Shown here piece by piece: positions 23,276 through 33,525 of a stretch of 64,000 bases of DNA (within the stretch, counting starts at the first letter, position 1; every line of letters starts with the position of its first letter). The translations under genes were made by a program, and so were the position numbers. Under the pieces are notes generated by a model that ran no database searches, was not told the DNA's origin, and saw nothing but the letters and a program-made list of their open reading frames with translations. This DNA comes from Paulinella micropora (lineage: Eukaryota; Cercozoa; Imbricatea; Euglyphida): contig BJOX01000164.1 of the NCBI GenBank assembly GCA_009731375.1, positions 683,758 through 747,757 of the forward strand, in the 5' to 3' direction.

Positions 23276-24672
23276 TTAGTTACGTGCAAGGGGTTTTTTT
23301 TTTGCAGTGCGTCGCTTCTCTTTTCGTTGCTCTTCTTTTCGTTGTATTCTCGTAGGATACAGTTCGTCGATGATGAGGCGTGCCAAAACGTCAGGATACA
23401 TCGCTGCTATTTCTTCCGATATCTCCTTTGACCTGAAACACGAGCCGCAAAGCTTTTTGACCTCGGGAAGCTGGCGTAAGATCGTGCTGACCCCGTATTT
23501 GTAGCCGATGCAGTCGGTGTAGTGCAGCAAAGGTTCTGCCGCAGACACGAAATAATGTCTAGATAAGAAGGCTAAGCTCCTATTCATTTCGACGCGGGTC
23601 GCATGCCGAAACCGAAAATACTCCCAGACGTACTCCCAGGCCAAGCACGAGTCGAATCGAGAACGGCGCGAGTAATCCTGGAGGTCCATGTGACAAGTGA
23701 CAAGACATCTATCTCCATCTCCTTTCCTTCCAAGTTGTAGCCTGTGGGCAGGGCGTCCGGATATATGCCTAGTTCGTGGAATTCAAAGTAATCAATCCAC
23801 GCGTTGCTTGCGCCGTCGTCGACACCGTCTTCGCCGTCAAGGCGCTTGTCGCGAATTTGTTTCTTCAGCGCCTTCATTGCGGTTTGCCCAAAGGCTGTCT
23901 CCAAGACGTCGCTTACATGACCCCAGTAGCCGCCGAGCAGCGTTTTGGTCATTTGGCTGCAGAGTTGTTTCCTGATGACGCCATTGTCGCCAACCCGCAG
24001 CAGATTGATTTCGGCGTCGGATGATAGGAACGATTTGCCTTCCATGAATTCTTGCAAGCCCGCACGGTCCTCATCGCCATCTTTGGCTCTGCGGATCGAG
24101 TTGTCGTCAGGCTTGGTGTCTTCGTTTCGTTGCACGTAATCAACAAGCCGTGCCACAGGCCAGAACAAGTTGAGCAGGCAATCTTCGCTGGGAGGCGCGG
24201 ATGTCTTGGCTTCCTCGGGCTGCATTTGGTACAGCTCGCCTCTTAGGCCTTCCAAGCATTGCTTGACTGAGTCGTCCAAGCGTTGCTTGGCTTCAGGCTC
24301 CATGCGTTGTTTCAGATAATCTTCCAGCATGACCAGGCAAGTTAGCAGTGTCTCATCATAAAATGCGATTGTTTGCGCTCGCGCTAGCGAGCAGGCTTTG
24401 CGGCAAATAGACCCAGGGTGCGGATATTGTGTGTTTGAATCCCACAGCGCCTGCCCCTCGAGCTCCTGCCCTAGCTTGTACATTACTTGTCGGATGCCTT
24501 GGCGCACGAAATACTCTTGCACGCGTAGTTTTAGCTGGGCTGGGTTGGTCGGAGAAATGGCATTTCGTATGACTATAAAGGCGGCGACCGGAGGTAATTT
24601 CTTCACATTCAGACGCAAGCGACATTCTTTGACCTCTTGTATAAAGCCACGCAGGGCCTGTATTACGGTCAT
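23276..24672 (-). CDS. Palindrome gene C, right copy
   Basis: Mirror of 21,759-23,155 with the same frame break (frames 24,672-23,584 and 23,689-23,276). One replacement is visible: AAMYPD here against AATYPD on the left. Function unknown. Confidence 0.5.
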
Positions 24673-24796
24673 ACACTCCTTTGTTTCTTCTGTGTTAACT
24701 CTTTTTTAAAAAGTTTTGTTTATTTCTCTGTTGTAGTCAGTATTAAACAAACATGTTACACTACGAAAAACAGAAAGTACATATTTTAGTGCTCGC

Positions 24797-25835
24797 CTCG
24801 CTCCCCCCCCCCCTCCCCTTTTTTTCTCCCCATCTTCCCTCTTCCCCCTCCTTCCTCTTTCTCGCCCTTTTTCTTCTTTTCGTCTCCTATCCCTTCCGCT
24901 CCCCGTTTAAAAAAAACCAAAAATTTAAATAAAGCAATGGTTGTTTAATTAAAAAAGATTGGGAGGACAACGTAGCCAGCCTTTTCCTTCCTTTAGTTTG
25001 ATCTTCCTGTCCTCTCTCTCTCTCTCTTTCTCCCTCTCTCTATTCGTCGTCTTCATTCGAATCCTCCTCCTCCTCCTCTTCTGTATCCCCACCATCGCCG
25101 CAGAGGCAGGACTAGATGTGGGCTGTTAGCAAAGTCGTAAATGAGACGAATCTCGCCGCAGTGCTTTCGTGGACAGTATTGAAAACCGCCGAAATCGGCT
25201 TCGGCCCTTAAATTTCGAAGCATTCTCTTGGATTCCTTGGCAATAATATCACACCCCGCAAACGCAGTCACGATGCCTAAGCTCAGCTGTTTTAGCTGTT
25301 CGAGGCNNNNNNNNNNCCCCCCCCCCCTCCCCTTTTTTTCTCCCCATCTTCCCTCTTCCCCCTCCTTCCTCTTTCTCGCCCTTTTTCTTCTTTTCGTCTC
25401 CTATCCCTTCCGCTCCCCGTTTAAAAAAAACCAAAAATTTAAATAAAGCAATGGTTGTTTAATTAAAAAAGATTGGGAGGACAACGTAGCCAGCCTTTTC
25501 CTTCCTTTAGTTTGATCTTCCTGTCCTCTCTCTCTCTCTTTCTCCCTCTCTCTATTCGTCGTCTTCATTCGAATCCTCCTCCTCCTCCTCTTCTGTATCC
25601 CCCATCGCCGCAGAGGCAGGACTAGAAGTGGGCTGTTAGCAAAGTCGTAAATGAGACGAATCTCGCCGCAGTGCTTTCGTGGACAGTATTGAAAACCGCC
25701 GAAATCGGCTTCGGCCCTTAAATTTCGAAGCATTCTCTTGGATTCCTTGGCAATAATATCACACCCCGCAAACGCAGTCACGATGCCTAAGCTCAGCTGT
25801 TTTAGCTGTTCGAGGCTCTGGGCCTCCTGAATTTC
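24797..25835. repeat. Direct duplication across a 10-N gap
   Basis: About 510 bp ending at 25,306 (poly-C, CCTTTTTTTCTCCCC, then the 3' end of gene B) is repeated from 25,317 with a few differences (GGTGGGG against GGGGG, ATGTGGG against AAGTGGG). The two copies abut the 10-N gap. This is the pattern of two overlapping contig ends that were not merged. Confidence 0.9.
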
Positions 25836-26760
25836 TTTGGACAGCTCCTCGAACTTGGCTTCGCCGGTAATCAGGGCTTTGTAGGCCTTGCGGTGCTTTT
25901 CGCGGAGGACCACCTTTTCGGTTTTGGCCTGCGCTTCTAGCGCGTGCGTCGGGCATTGCGTCTGCCCGCCGCCCTGCCCCGCGGGGCTGCTGGGGGGCGC
26001 CCTTGTTGTCGGATCGTCCGACTCCTCCTCGTCCTCCTCCTCCTCCTCGTCCGACTCCTCCTCCTCCTCCTCGCCGGCACCGTCGCTGGACCAGCTGCTG
26101 AGGAAGCTCAAGGACTGCAGTTTCTCACCGCCGTGACGAAAGGGGCTCGTGACCCTTTCGTCGAAGGTAACGACAGCCCATTCCAGCAGTTCGTCGCAGC
26201 CCTGAATTATTTGGTCAAGCCAGGCCAGCAGCTCCTGGGTCAGGCGGAAGGAGGTGCGGTTCTCGTACCTGAGTTTCGTTTCTTCCGCCTCTAGCTTAAA
26301 CAGCAGGCCAGCGTCGGACAATTGGCACAGTTTATCCGTATCATGGAGCAGCTCGAGGACGCGCCCAAACGCTGCGCGATCTTGGATAGAAGCTGCGGCA
26401 AGTGGCTTTGTTAGCGCCCTTTTCTTGAGGCCTTTCAGATAGTCGTGCAAGGCCTGGTCATCGTCGAAGCCAACAACAGCACGCTCGATTTTGTCGTTGA
26501 GACTGTCTGAGCGTTGGGGCAGGTGCAGAACTAAGGGCTTGGATAAGCTGTCTCCGGAGGAATTGCTGGTAGATGCGATAGAGTAGTTGCTCAAACAGCT
26601 CGATACGCTGCAAGGGTTGCTCTTCTTTGAGGCATTTGTCCATAAGTTCCGCCCAGCCGAGAGCTTTCGTGGGCGCAGAAGCACAGTGCTTCTTTGGTGC
26701 TGGTCTGGCCTTGGGTCGCTTCGTGCGCTTGGCGGTCTTAGAGCTCACGGAGGTAGACAT
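25552..26760 (-). CDS. Palindrome gene B, right copy
   Basis: Mirror of 20,185-21,393, with the same +1 shift in the N-terminal part. See the left copy for the description. Its 3' end is present twice because of the duplication at the 25.3 kb gap. Confidence 0.45.
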
Positions 26761-26935
26761 GACTAAAAAAAATCACGGGGGCAGAACAAACAAAACAAGC
26801 TCCTGCTGTAGAATCGCGTGCCAAGAAAAAAGGAATCAAGGAAGGAAACAGAGAATTTGTTTTTACAAGAAGCAGGTAGAAAAGCGCGGAAGAAGAGGGG
26901 GTGTGGAGAGGGGGGGGGGGGGGGGGGGGGGGGGG

Positions 26936-27903
26936 NNNNNNNNNNNNNNNNNNNNNNNNNNNNNNNNNNNNNNNNNNNNNNNNNNNNNNNNNNNNNNNNN
27001 NNNNNNNNNNNNNNNNNNNNNNNNNNNNNNNNNNNNNNNNNNNNNNNNNNNNNNNNNNNNNNNNNNNNNNNNNNNNNNNNNNNNNNNNNNNNNNNNNNNN
27101 NNNNNNNNNNNNNNNNNNNNNNNNNNNNNNNNNNNNNNNNNNNNNNNNNNNNNNNNNNNNNNNNNNNNNNNNNNNNNNNNNNNNNNNNNNNNNNNNNNNN
27201 NNNNNNNNNNNNNNNNNNNNNNNNNNNNNNNNNNNNNNNNNNNNNNNNNNNNNNNNNNNNNNNNNNNNNNNNNNNNNNNNNNNNNNNNNNNNNNNNNNNN
27301 NNNNNNNNNNNNNNNNNNNNNNNNNNNNNNNNNNNNNNNNNNNNNNNNNNNNNNNNNNNNNNNNNNNNNNNNNNNNNNNNNNNNNNNNNNNNNNNNNNNN
27401 NNNNNNNNNNNNNNNNNNNNNNNNNNNNNNNNNNNNNNNNNNNNNNNNNNNNNNNNNNNNNNNNNNNNNNNNNNNNNNNNNNNNNNNNNNNNNNNNNNNN
27501 NNNNNNNNNNNNNNNNNNNNNNNNNNNNNNNNNNNNNNNNNNNNNNNNNNNNNNNNNNNNNNNNNNNNNNNNNNNNNNNNNNNNNNNNNNNNNNNNNNNN
27601 NNNNNNNNNNNNNNNNNNNNNNNNNNNNNNNNNNNNNNNNNNNNNNNNNNNNNNNNNNNNNNNNNNNNNNNNNNNNNNNNNNNNNNNNNNNNNNNNNNNN
27701 NNNNNNNNNNNNNNNNNNNNNNNNNNNNNNNNNNNNNNNNNNNNNNNNNNNNNNNNNNNNNNNNNNNNNNNNNNNNNNNNNNNNNNNNNNNNNNNNNNNN
27801 NNNNNNNNNNNNNNNNNNNNNNNNNNNNNNNNNNNNNNNNNNNNNNNNNNNNNNNNNNNNNNNNNNNNNNNNNNNNNNNNNNNNNNNNNNNNNNNNNNNN
27901 NNN
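26936..27903. other. Assembly gap (968 N)
   Basis: Flanked by a poly-G run and a poly-C run. It hides the A-B intergenic region of the right arm. Confidence 0.95.
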
Positions 27904-27970
27904 CCCCCCCCCCCCCCCCCCGCCTCCAAAATACGCTTGACCTCTCTCTCTCTGTTTCTCAAAATTCCTT

Positions 27971-29350
27971 GTGCTGTGTACTAGCCTTTCTTTTGGTTGC
28001 ATGCAAGAGCCAGCCCCCAAGAAACAAAAGGTAGACGACACCAAATCGAAACATTATCGCGGCCTGATAATAGAGCAGCTAAAGCTCAAATTACAAAAGG
28101 CCAAGTCCGAAGCAGAAAATCAGACTCTGACTGCAGAACGAGCTCAGGAGACGTTCGATGCCAAGAACAAGGCCAAGGCAGAGCTTGCTAGCCAACTTGA
28201 GCTTTACGAACATGAACAAAACCAGCTGGAGGACCGGATAAACGCCTTGCAGAGCAAGCTCGAGCAGCGCCAAAATAGTCAGCGCGACCTAGCGGAGAAG
28301 CAAAGCAAGACCAAGGGCCTGCTGTCCAACCTAAACAAGAGCACCTCCCGGGCCGAAAAAAATCTGGCCAAGCACAAGCCAAGCTCAAGGAAAAGGCGAA
28401 GACGGTCAAGCAACTTGAGGACGAGCTGCAGGAGGTACGGAGTGCGCCGTCCTTGCTGGATGTCCTTGTGCCCGAAGCAAGCCGCCTGAAGCTTTTTCAA
28501 ACTGACCAGCGCGCCGTCTCCAGCAGCCGAAGCCTCCTCCCCGAGCCGCCCCGTGCTGCCCGCCCACCTTACCGTGACTTGCGCAATTTGCTGCGATGAG
28601 GGGGTGGCTGGCTACTCCTGCCGAGCCAGGGCCTGCCGGCGTGTGTAAGCTGTGCAAACCCGTGCTCCCCCAACGATCGTGCAGTACTGCAAGCCTACGA
28701 ACCACAGGCAGAAGCAAACTGTCTGTCTTTTCGGGCCCTGGCGCTTGCCTTTGTTGAAAGGCGGGAGGCTACCCTGCTAAACAGGGGCCTGGCCCGCCTG
28801 GCGGGGGCTGAGCCGCGGCTGGACGTCTTTCGGCAAGACCACCAACCACCCGCCTACGCGCTGTTTCTAGGTGCCAAAGTGCGGCTGGAGTCCAAGGCGT
28901 TGGAGCGTGCCAACGAACCAGTGGCGTGCAAACAATGCCTTGACATTTTTAAGCAACAAGAACAGGAAAGGCTGGAGCGACGGCAGGAAGAGGATGAAGA
29001 AAGACTCAAGCAAAGGCTGGAGCCGCCAAGAAGACGACGGACGCCCTCTGCCACGTAACAAAAATGCCTCCTCGGCATCCGCGATCGACGAGGGGTGCCT
29101 GCCGCCCGAGGCCAGAGCAGGCGTGGCCTACCATAAGTTTAGTAGCCATTTCCCTCCCCGTTGCGTGATTAGGCAGGAGGTGCGTTGTTTGGGTTACGTC
29201 GTGCGCATCACCGATGTAGTGTACTACCGGCGCCAAAACAATTCTTTGGTCTTGGTGGATGTCAAAGACATCAGCTCTACCTCCCAACCGCTCTCGCACA
29301 GACAGATTGCGGACAAGGCCTGGAACACAGCAATACCTTTAATACACTGA
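27971..29350 (+). CDS. Palindrome gene A, right copy (coiled coil, RING-like)
   Basis: Frame 0 (27,971-28,489) gives an N terminus with PKKQKVDD, nuclear-signal-like, then about 100 residues of heptad-rich coiled coil. At 28,356-28,362 an A7 run marks a break: the -1 frame continues the coil (KAKTVKQLEDELQEVRS) to about 28,445. Frame 0 becomes protein-like again at 28,577 with TCAICCDEGVAGYSC, followed in another frame by VCKLC. Together these resemble a RING-type Cys pattern with a missing His. A further frame runs from about 28,700 to 29,057 (ALALAFVERREATLLN, then VACKQC). A last frame ends at 29,350. Either there are unrecognised small introns, sequence errors shared by both arms, or the gene is decayed. 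Function unknown; a ubiquitin-ligase-like scaffold is only a guess. Confidence 0.4.
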
Positions 29351-29726
29351 AAAACTAAACAGTCTGCTACCTATTCACAATAGAAACATTGAATTCAAGT
29401 TGTGCAAACAGCACCTTACAATCTTGAATATTTAATAAGTTTAACTGCTTTGAAGTTGATGGGCGCTCTAACGACCAGGAGAACTTACATATGCTGAGAG
29501 TGTTCAGAATTCAAATTAGTGCAACTTAACTGCTATATCCTTCCGTCCGCAAAATCTGCATAGTTTTTGCGAAATATTACAGTTAAATTAAACTAATTTG
29601 AATTCTGACCACTAACTGAATCTAAACTTGATCTGACCGCTAATCTGAAATCTGACCCTTATTTCAAATTCGCTCGCTGAGTTTGGCATTTGAATGTACT
29701 CAGTAATATACAAACTCACAGACTTA

Positions 29727-29880
29727 TTACTGACGACATTCAAGAGGAAAAAAAAAACTTTTTTCGCCTGATTTTAGTTGGAATTTTAATTTTTTGTCAG
29801 TTTTTCATTTTTGTGGCAAAAATTCAAATTTTACAATTTAACTGTAACATTTCGCGAAAATTTACTATATTTTGCGGACG
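29727..29880. mobile_element. Truncated MITE, family 2
   Basis: Starts after TA with TTACTGACGACATTCAAGAG and continues to TTTTGCGGACG, where the palindrome ends. Mirror of the left half of 16,774-17,045. Confidence 0.8.
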
Positions 29881-31121
29881 CTAGTTTATGCGTCCCCCCC
29901 GACTTTAAGTTTGCGGCTCCGACGACCATTGCTCCTGAATCAAACCAACACTTCGCAGCAGGTCATAATACACAACCAAGATGGGGATTTCTGGGGACCA
30001 GAATCCAGATCGGCTGCACAGAAGGCTAGCGATCTCCGCCTCTTCCATCGAATCCAAATCCAGGAAGATCAAGCAGGAACGTTCCCTCAATACCGATTGG
30101 AACCTTTCAAAGGACCACGAAAAGGATGGTATCTCCTCCTGGATCCCCAGTGGACACACGGCGCGCAGACCTGGTGTCCACCATGGAAAGGAAAATCCTG
30201 GGGGGGGGGGGGGGGGGNNNNNNNNNNACGGGTCCAGCGCCGTACTTACGAAAGCCGACACCAGGGATACGACTACCAAACGGCTTCCAATTGATACAGC
30301 AGGGCCTGTGGCGGTTCGGCATGATCACCCATATCGCCCACGACCCAGGATACGTCTCCACCGACCCCACCGAGAACCACCCTACCTTCTGGGTTACCTT
30401 CTACACCAGGAAAGGAGCCACACGGTGCTACCAGGCAGGCAACGTCCCGGATCCAGCAGTACCGGAGGGCCGGCTAGTCGTTTGTGAGAGACCCAAGGCA
30501 TTCCCACAACCCCAGAAACAGCCCAGGGCCGGCGCACAGTCACAGGTGACCCCGAAGCCCCGCCAGGACACAGAAAGGGCCCTGGAGACAAACCCCAAGT
30601 CGACAGGGAAATTGAGCAGCCGAACAACCTTGAGAGAACCTACACAAGTTCGGAAGCCTACCCTTCCACCCCCGAGCATGGCACCGACCAGGAGGACCAC
30701 AACCCTACCCACCCTTCCCTCCATGTCACCTCCTTCATCCACAAACCCCCTGACTACAACACCCGCACCGACACGCTCGACGACTCCTCCCACCCCGGGG
30801 GACATCGCCCTCAGACAAGACCTAGGGAAAAGTATGCCAACCACCACTCTAAGATCGGACGACGACTACGATGCCGATGAACTAGACCCCGCGGTCATGT
30901 ACCATGACGAGGCCCAAGGATGGGCACAAGAAGAAGCCGCAAGGCGACAAAAGCTCCAAGCACACAAGGCCCCTCACGCAGAAGCTAAACAACAGCAGAA
31001 ACCAGGGTCAGCAGGTCGCTTTCAGCTGCACTCGCACAGGCGGTACTTGCGTCCCTGCCGACCCAAACCACCGCCAACATCTCCCCTGGGGCAGCCACAC
31101 AAAGTCCCACTCTACCCATAA
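29881..31121 (+). CDS. Retroelement-like ORF, N-terminal region
   Basis: Open but frame-broken sequence interrupted by a poly-G and 10-N gap at 30,199-30,227. Before the gap one frame reads RLFHRIQIQEDQAGTFPQY; after it, a frame reads GLWRFGMITHIAHDPGYVS and continues into a long Pro/Thr/Ser-rich stretch ending at 31,121. It looks like the ORF1 or N-terminal part of a large retroelement because it is followed by protease-like regions and, 8-11 kb on, by a reverse transcriptase. No RNA-binding motif is seen. Confidence 0.35.
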
Positions 31122-31406
31122 AACCATCGTCGCCAGTCGTTCAGGAGGATAATGGTGACCCCAGCCACGCAGCAAATCCCGGGACACCGAACGTCACACC
31201 AGGCCAACCCACACCCACCCTAGAACCGCAGACACAACAAGAGGTAACCCACCCACACCTCTGACACCAAACCCCATACAGGGACCCTGAACACCCACAG
31301 CACCCCCATCTGCCTGACACTGAAAACGACCTCATATACCACCGGAGCGGTCGGCGGACTCAAACAAGGGTCTAAACCCGCACCCAGGGCCCCTACCACC
31401 CTAACT

Positions 31407-32579
31407 GTGGACAACCTACGCTCCACCCGGACATTCAACAGAAGGCAGGAGCTCGCAAGCAGGATCCCAGCCTTCCTCAAAGGCCTAGCGGAAGCTGACA
31501 TCGGGGAAGGAAAGAACTGCCTAATCACCAACCCTATCCTTTCCTCCCTGGCCTATACCGATACCCACCGGCAAATCACAAGATTCCATCACGTACTGAC
31601 CCCTAATAACCAAGTCCTCCACTACCACCACGTGCTGACCCCACTTCTCCTCACCACACCCTGCAAACACTGGACACTGCTCATCTTGAGCACGAACCTC
31701 ATACGCGAGATCTCCGGGTCCACATTCGGCCAACCACCCCACATCGGGACAAGCACAGACGCTGGGAATCCCCTGGTAATATGGCTTTACCATAGCACAT
31801 ACCCCCCGGTGGGTCCCGACCTTCCGGTCCGCCAGGATATCACTAACTGGGCCTCAGCTCTCCAGTCATTAGGAATCATCCGCATACAAGGGGATCCCGG
31901 AGTCGTAGCAATCCCACTGGCATCCAACACGAGGACAGATGAGGAGGCGATCGAACTACACATTAAAACCTTCCTTGCCTCCCCCCCAACCTACCAAGTA
32001 TGGTTACAACCCAGGGCAAGCGTTAAATCGAATCCACAACAGGCCTCCCCATCACGAACCAGGAGGAACCGCCCGTCCCCCCCTGCAATCCAATCCATAC
32101 CGGTGGCGTATCCCGGAGGCACCGGCACAACACGCCCAGGCATGCCTACCTCCGGCGACAATAAATCCCCACCCCCGAAGACGAACAACGCTAGGCCATC
32201 TTTGACACAGGAAGGGAAGATGGACAGCCACGACCGGCTGAAGATACGGGCAGGAGCGACCCATAAACGTGGGCCCGCACTCCTCGCCGTCACCGATACT
32301 AAAACTGCGACAGACACACCCGCCCCCCCACCACACAAGAGACGGAGAATCATACTGAGGCCCAGTCTGACCCCACTCACCCAACTGTCCACCCTATCTA
32401 CACCTGCCACCTCCACACAGCACACCCAGCAGACACCCACTCCTGCGCCCCTCCCAGTCGCAGCCAGCCAGATGCCAATCTCCAGCTCACATGCAGACAC
32501 AGCTGCTATCTTCTCTCCAACAACTCCTCGGGACGTTTACCATCTCACAACTAATCAACAGCCCCCTGATCCAACTTAG
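31407..32579 (+). CDS. ORF with degraded C48 (Ulp1)-like protease region
   Basis: 390 codons are open. Residues about 60-180 recall the Ulp1/C48 cysteine protease layout: an HWTLLIL segment (the family has H-W-x-L at the catalytic His), a later Trp-containing helix, and QGDPGVVAIPLA where the family usually has Q-x-x-D-C-G-V. The expected catalytic Cys codon is CCC (Pro), and the Asp after the His strand is not evident. If the match is right, the enzyme is dead or serves only as a binding fold. Downstream is Pro/Thr-rich linker. NeSL- and Utopia-type non-LTR elements encode Ulp1-like domains, so the context fits. The alternative is an unrelated structural ORF. Confidence 0.35.
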   Translation: MDNLRSTRTFNRRQELASRIPAFLKGLAEADIGEGKNCLITNPILSSLAYTDTHRQITRFHHVLTPNNQVLHYHHVLTPLLLTTPCKHWTLLILSTNLIREISGSTFGQPPHIGTSTDAGNPLVIWLYHSTYPPVGPDLPVRQDITNWASALQSLGIIRIQGDPGVVAIPLASNTRTDEEAIELHIKTFLASPPTYQVWLQPRASVKSNPQQASPSRTRRNRPSPPAIQSIPVAYPGGTGTTRPGMPTSGDNKSPPPKTNNARPSLTQEGKMDSHDRLKIRAGATHKRGPALLAVTDTKTATDTPAPPPHKRRRIILRPSLTPLTQLSTLSTPATSTQHTQQTPTPAPLPVAASQMPISSSHADTAAIFSPTTPRDVYHLTTNQQPPDPT

Positions 32580-33495
32580 CTATGACCGGGTGTACCAGAT
32601 ACGCTCTTTGGCGAAGCATTCCACCAAAGCACAGAGTATCGGTACCGCCTCTTGGGTGGCAGACCACTGGGCTAGCCAGCAAGACTGGAAAACCCTACCA
32701 GGGTTGCCGGACCGCATCCCTGACGCTCAGCGGGCGTCATTTCCACCGAACCCTCTGCAGCTGGCCGCCAAATGCGTATGGCTAGCACTAACTGTCCCCT
32801 CTTCCGCTACGGGTCCCCCGACACAACCCCCGACCCCCACTCTCTCTCACCCCCAACTCCCCACACCACCAGGACCTAACCAAACTCCTGAGATTCCCAA
32901 AGCATGGACAAAACGAGCCCAGAAACTTTTCCGCCTCCGACAGAACCGGAAAGCCAAACGGGCCAAAGCTACCCAGGCAGACCCCTCGGCACCAACGGTA
33001 CCAGCGGCAGCAAACCAGCCTCCACCACCTAAACAGGAAGCTCCAACGCCCCCTCCAGCACCACATGCACCACCAACAATAATACCAAAGGGGAAGGATA
33101 AACCCCTGGCAGCCAAACGGAAGGCACCCTTAATCCCTCCTAAACCTACTCCACCGAAACCAACCCCACAAATACAGCCAACAAAAGCCCCTCCGCCTCC
33201 CACGAAACGCACCACTGCCACGCCAACTACGAGGCACAGCACCAACAACCAGCTTCGGACTACACAGGTGGCACGGGCCCCAGCTCCCGCAATCAAACCA
33301 ACCCCCTCAGTGCAACCTCACCGGGCACCGGCCAAACCACTGCCAACCCTAGCCCAAGAAAACACCCCGGCTAAGGACACATCATCTAGCTCGTCCGAAG
33401 AAACGGAAGAATCCGAAAGCGCAGAGGAAGAATCGGAAACGGACTTAGCCCAAGGATCAGCAGATCCCCCTGTGGACGAGGACGAGGACTCCTAA
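32491..33495 (+). CDS. Pro/Lys-rich linker ORF
   Basis: 334 codons overlap the preceding frame by about 90 bp. The beginning reads FTISQLINSPLIQLSYDRVY and ASWVADHWASQQDW, globular in character. From residue about 110 it is Pro/Thr/Lys/Ala-rich, ending in an acidic Ser/Glu tail (SSSSEETEESESAEEESE). The frame change from the preceding ORF may be an indel, so both may be one polyprotein. Confidence 0.35.
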   Translation: MQTQLLSSLQQLLGTFTISQLINSPLIQLSYDRVYQIRSLAKHSTKAQSIGTASWVADHWASQQDWKTLPGLPDRIPDAQRASFPPNPLQLAAKCVWLALTVPSSATGPPTQPPTPTLSHPQLPTPPGPNQTPEIPKAWTKRAQKLFRLRQNRKAKRAKATQADPSAPTVPAAANQPPPPKQEAPTPPPAPHAPPTIIPKGKDKPLAAKRKAPLIPPKPTPPKPTPQIQPTKAPPPPTKRTTATPTTRHSTNNQLRTTQVARAPAPAIKPTPSVQPHRAPAKPLPTLAQENTPAKDTSSSSSEETEESESAEEESETDLAQGSADPPVDEDEDS

Positions 33496-33525
33496 GGACG
33501 AGAGTCCGATGACCAGGAGGTAGAA

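Larger units (their letters stand above)
23220..29880. repeat. Right arm of 13-kb palindrome
   Basis: Mirror of 16,891-23,209. It ends abruptly at 29,880 inside the core of a family-2 MITE, after TTTTGCGGACG, where unrelated retroelement sequence begins. That abrupt end suggests either a rearrangement breakpoint or a chimeric join. Confidence 0.95.

Noticed and set aside
17066-29706. A 12.6-kb autonomous transposon with TTACTGAGTAC inverted ends
   Set aside because: The mirrored ends are explained by the palindrome, which continues beyond them to 16,891 and 29,880; no transposase is recognised.
30126-33495. Host cell-wall or mucin-like Pro/Thr proteins
   Set aside because: No signal peptide, and the frames sit between retroelement domains with frame breaks.
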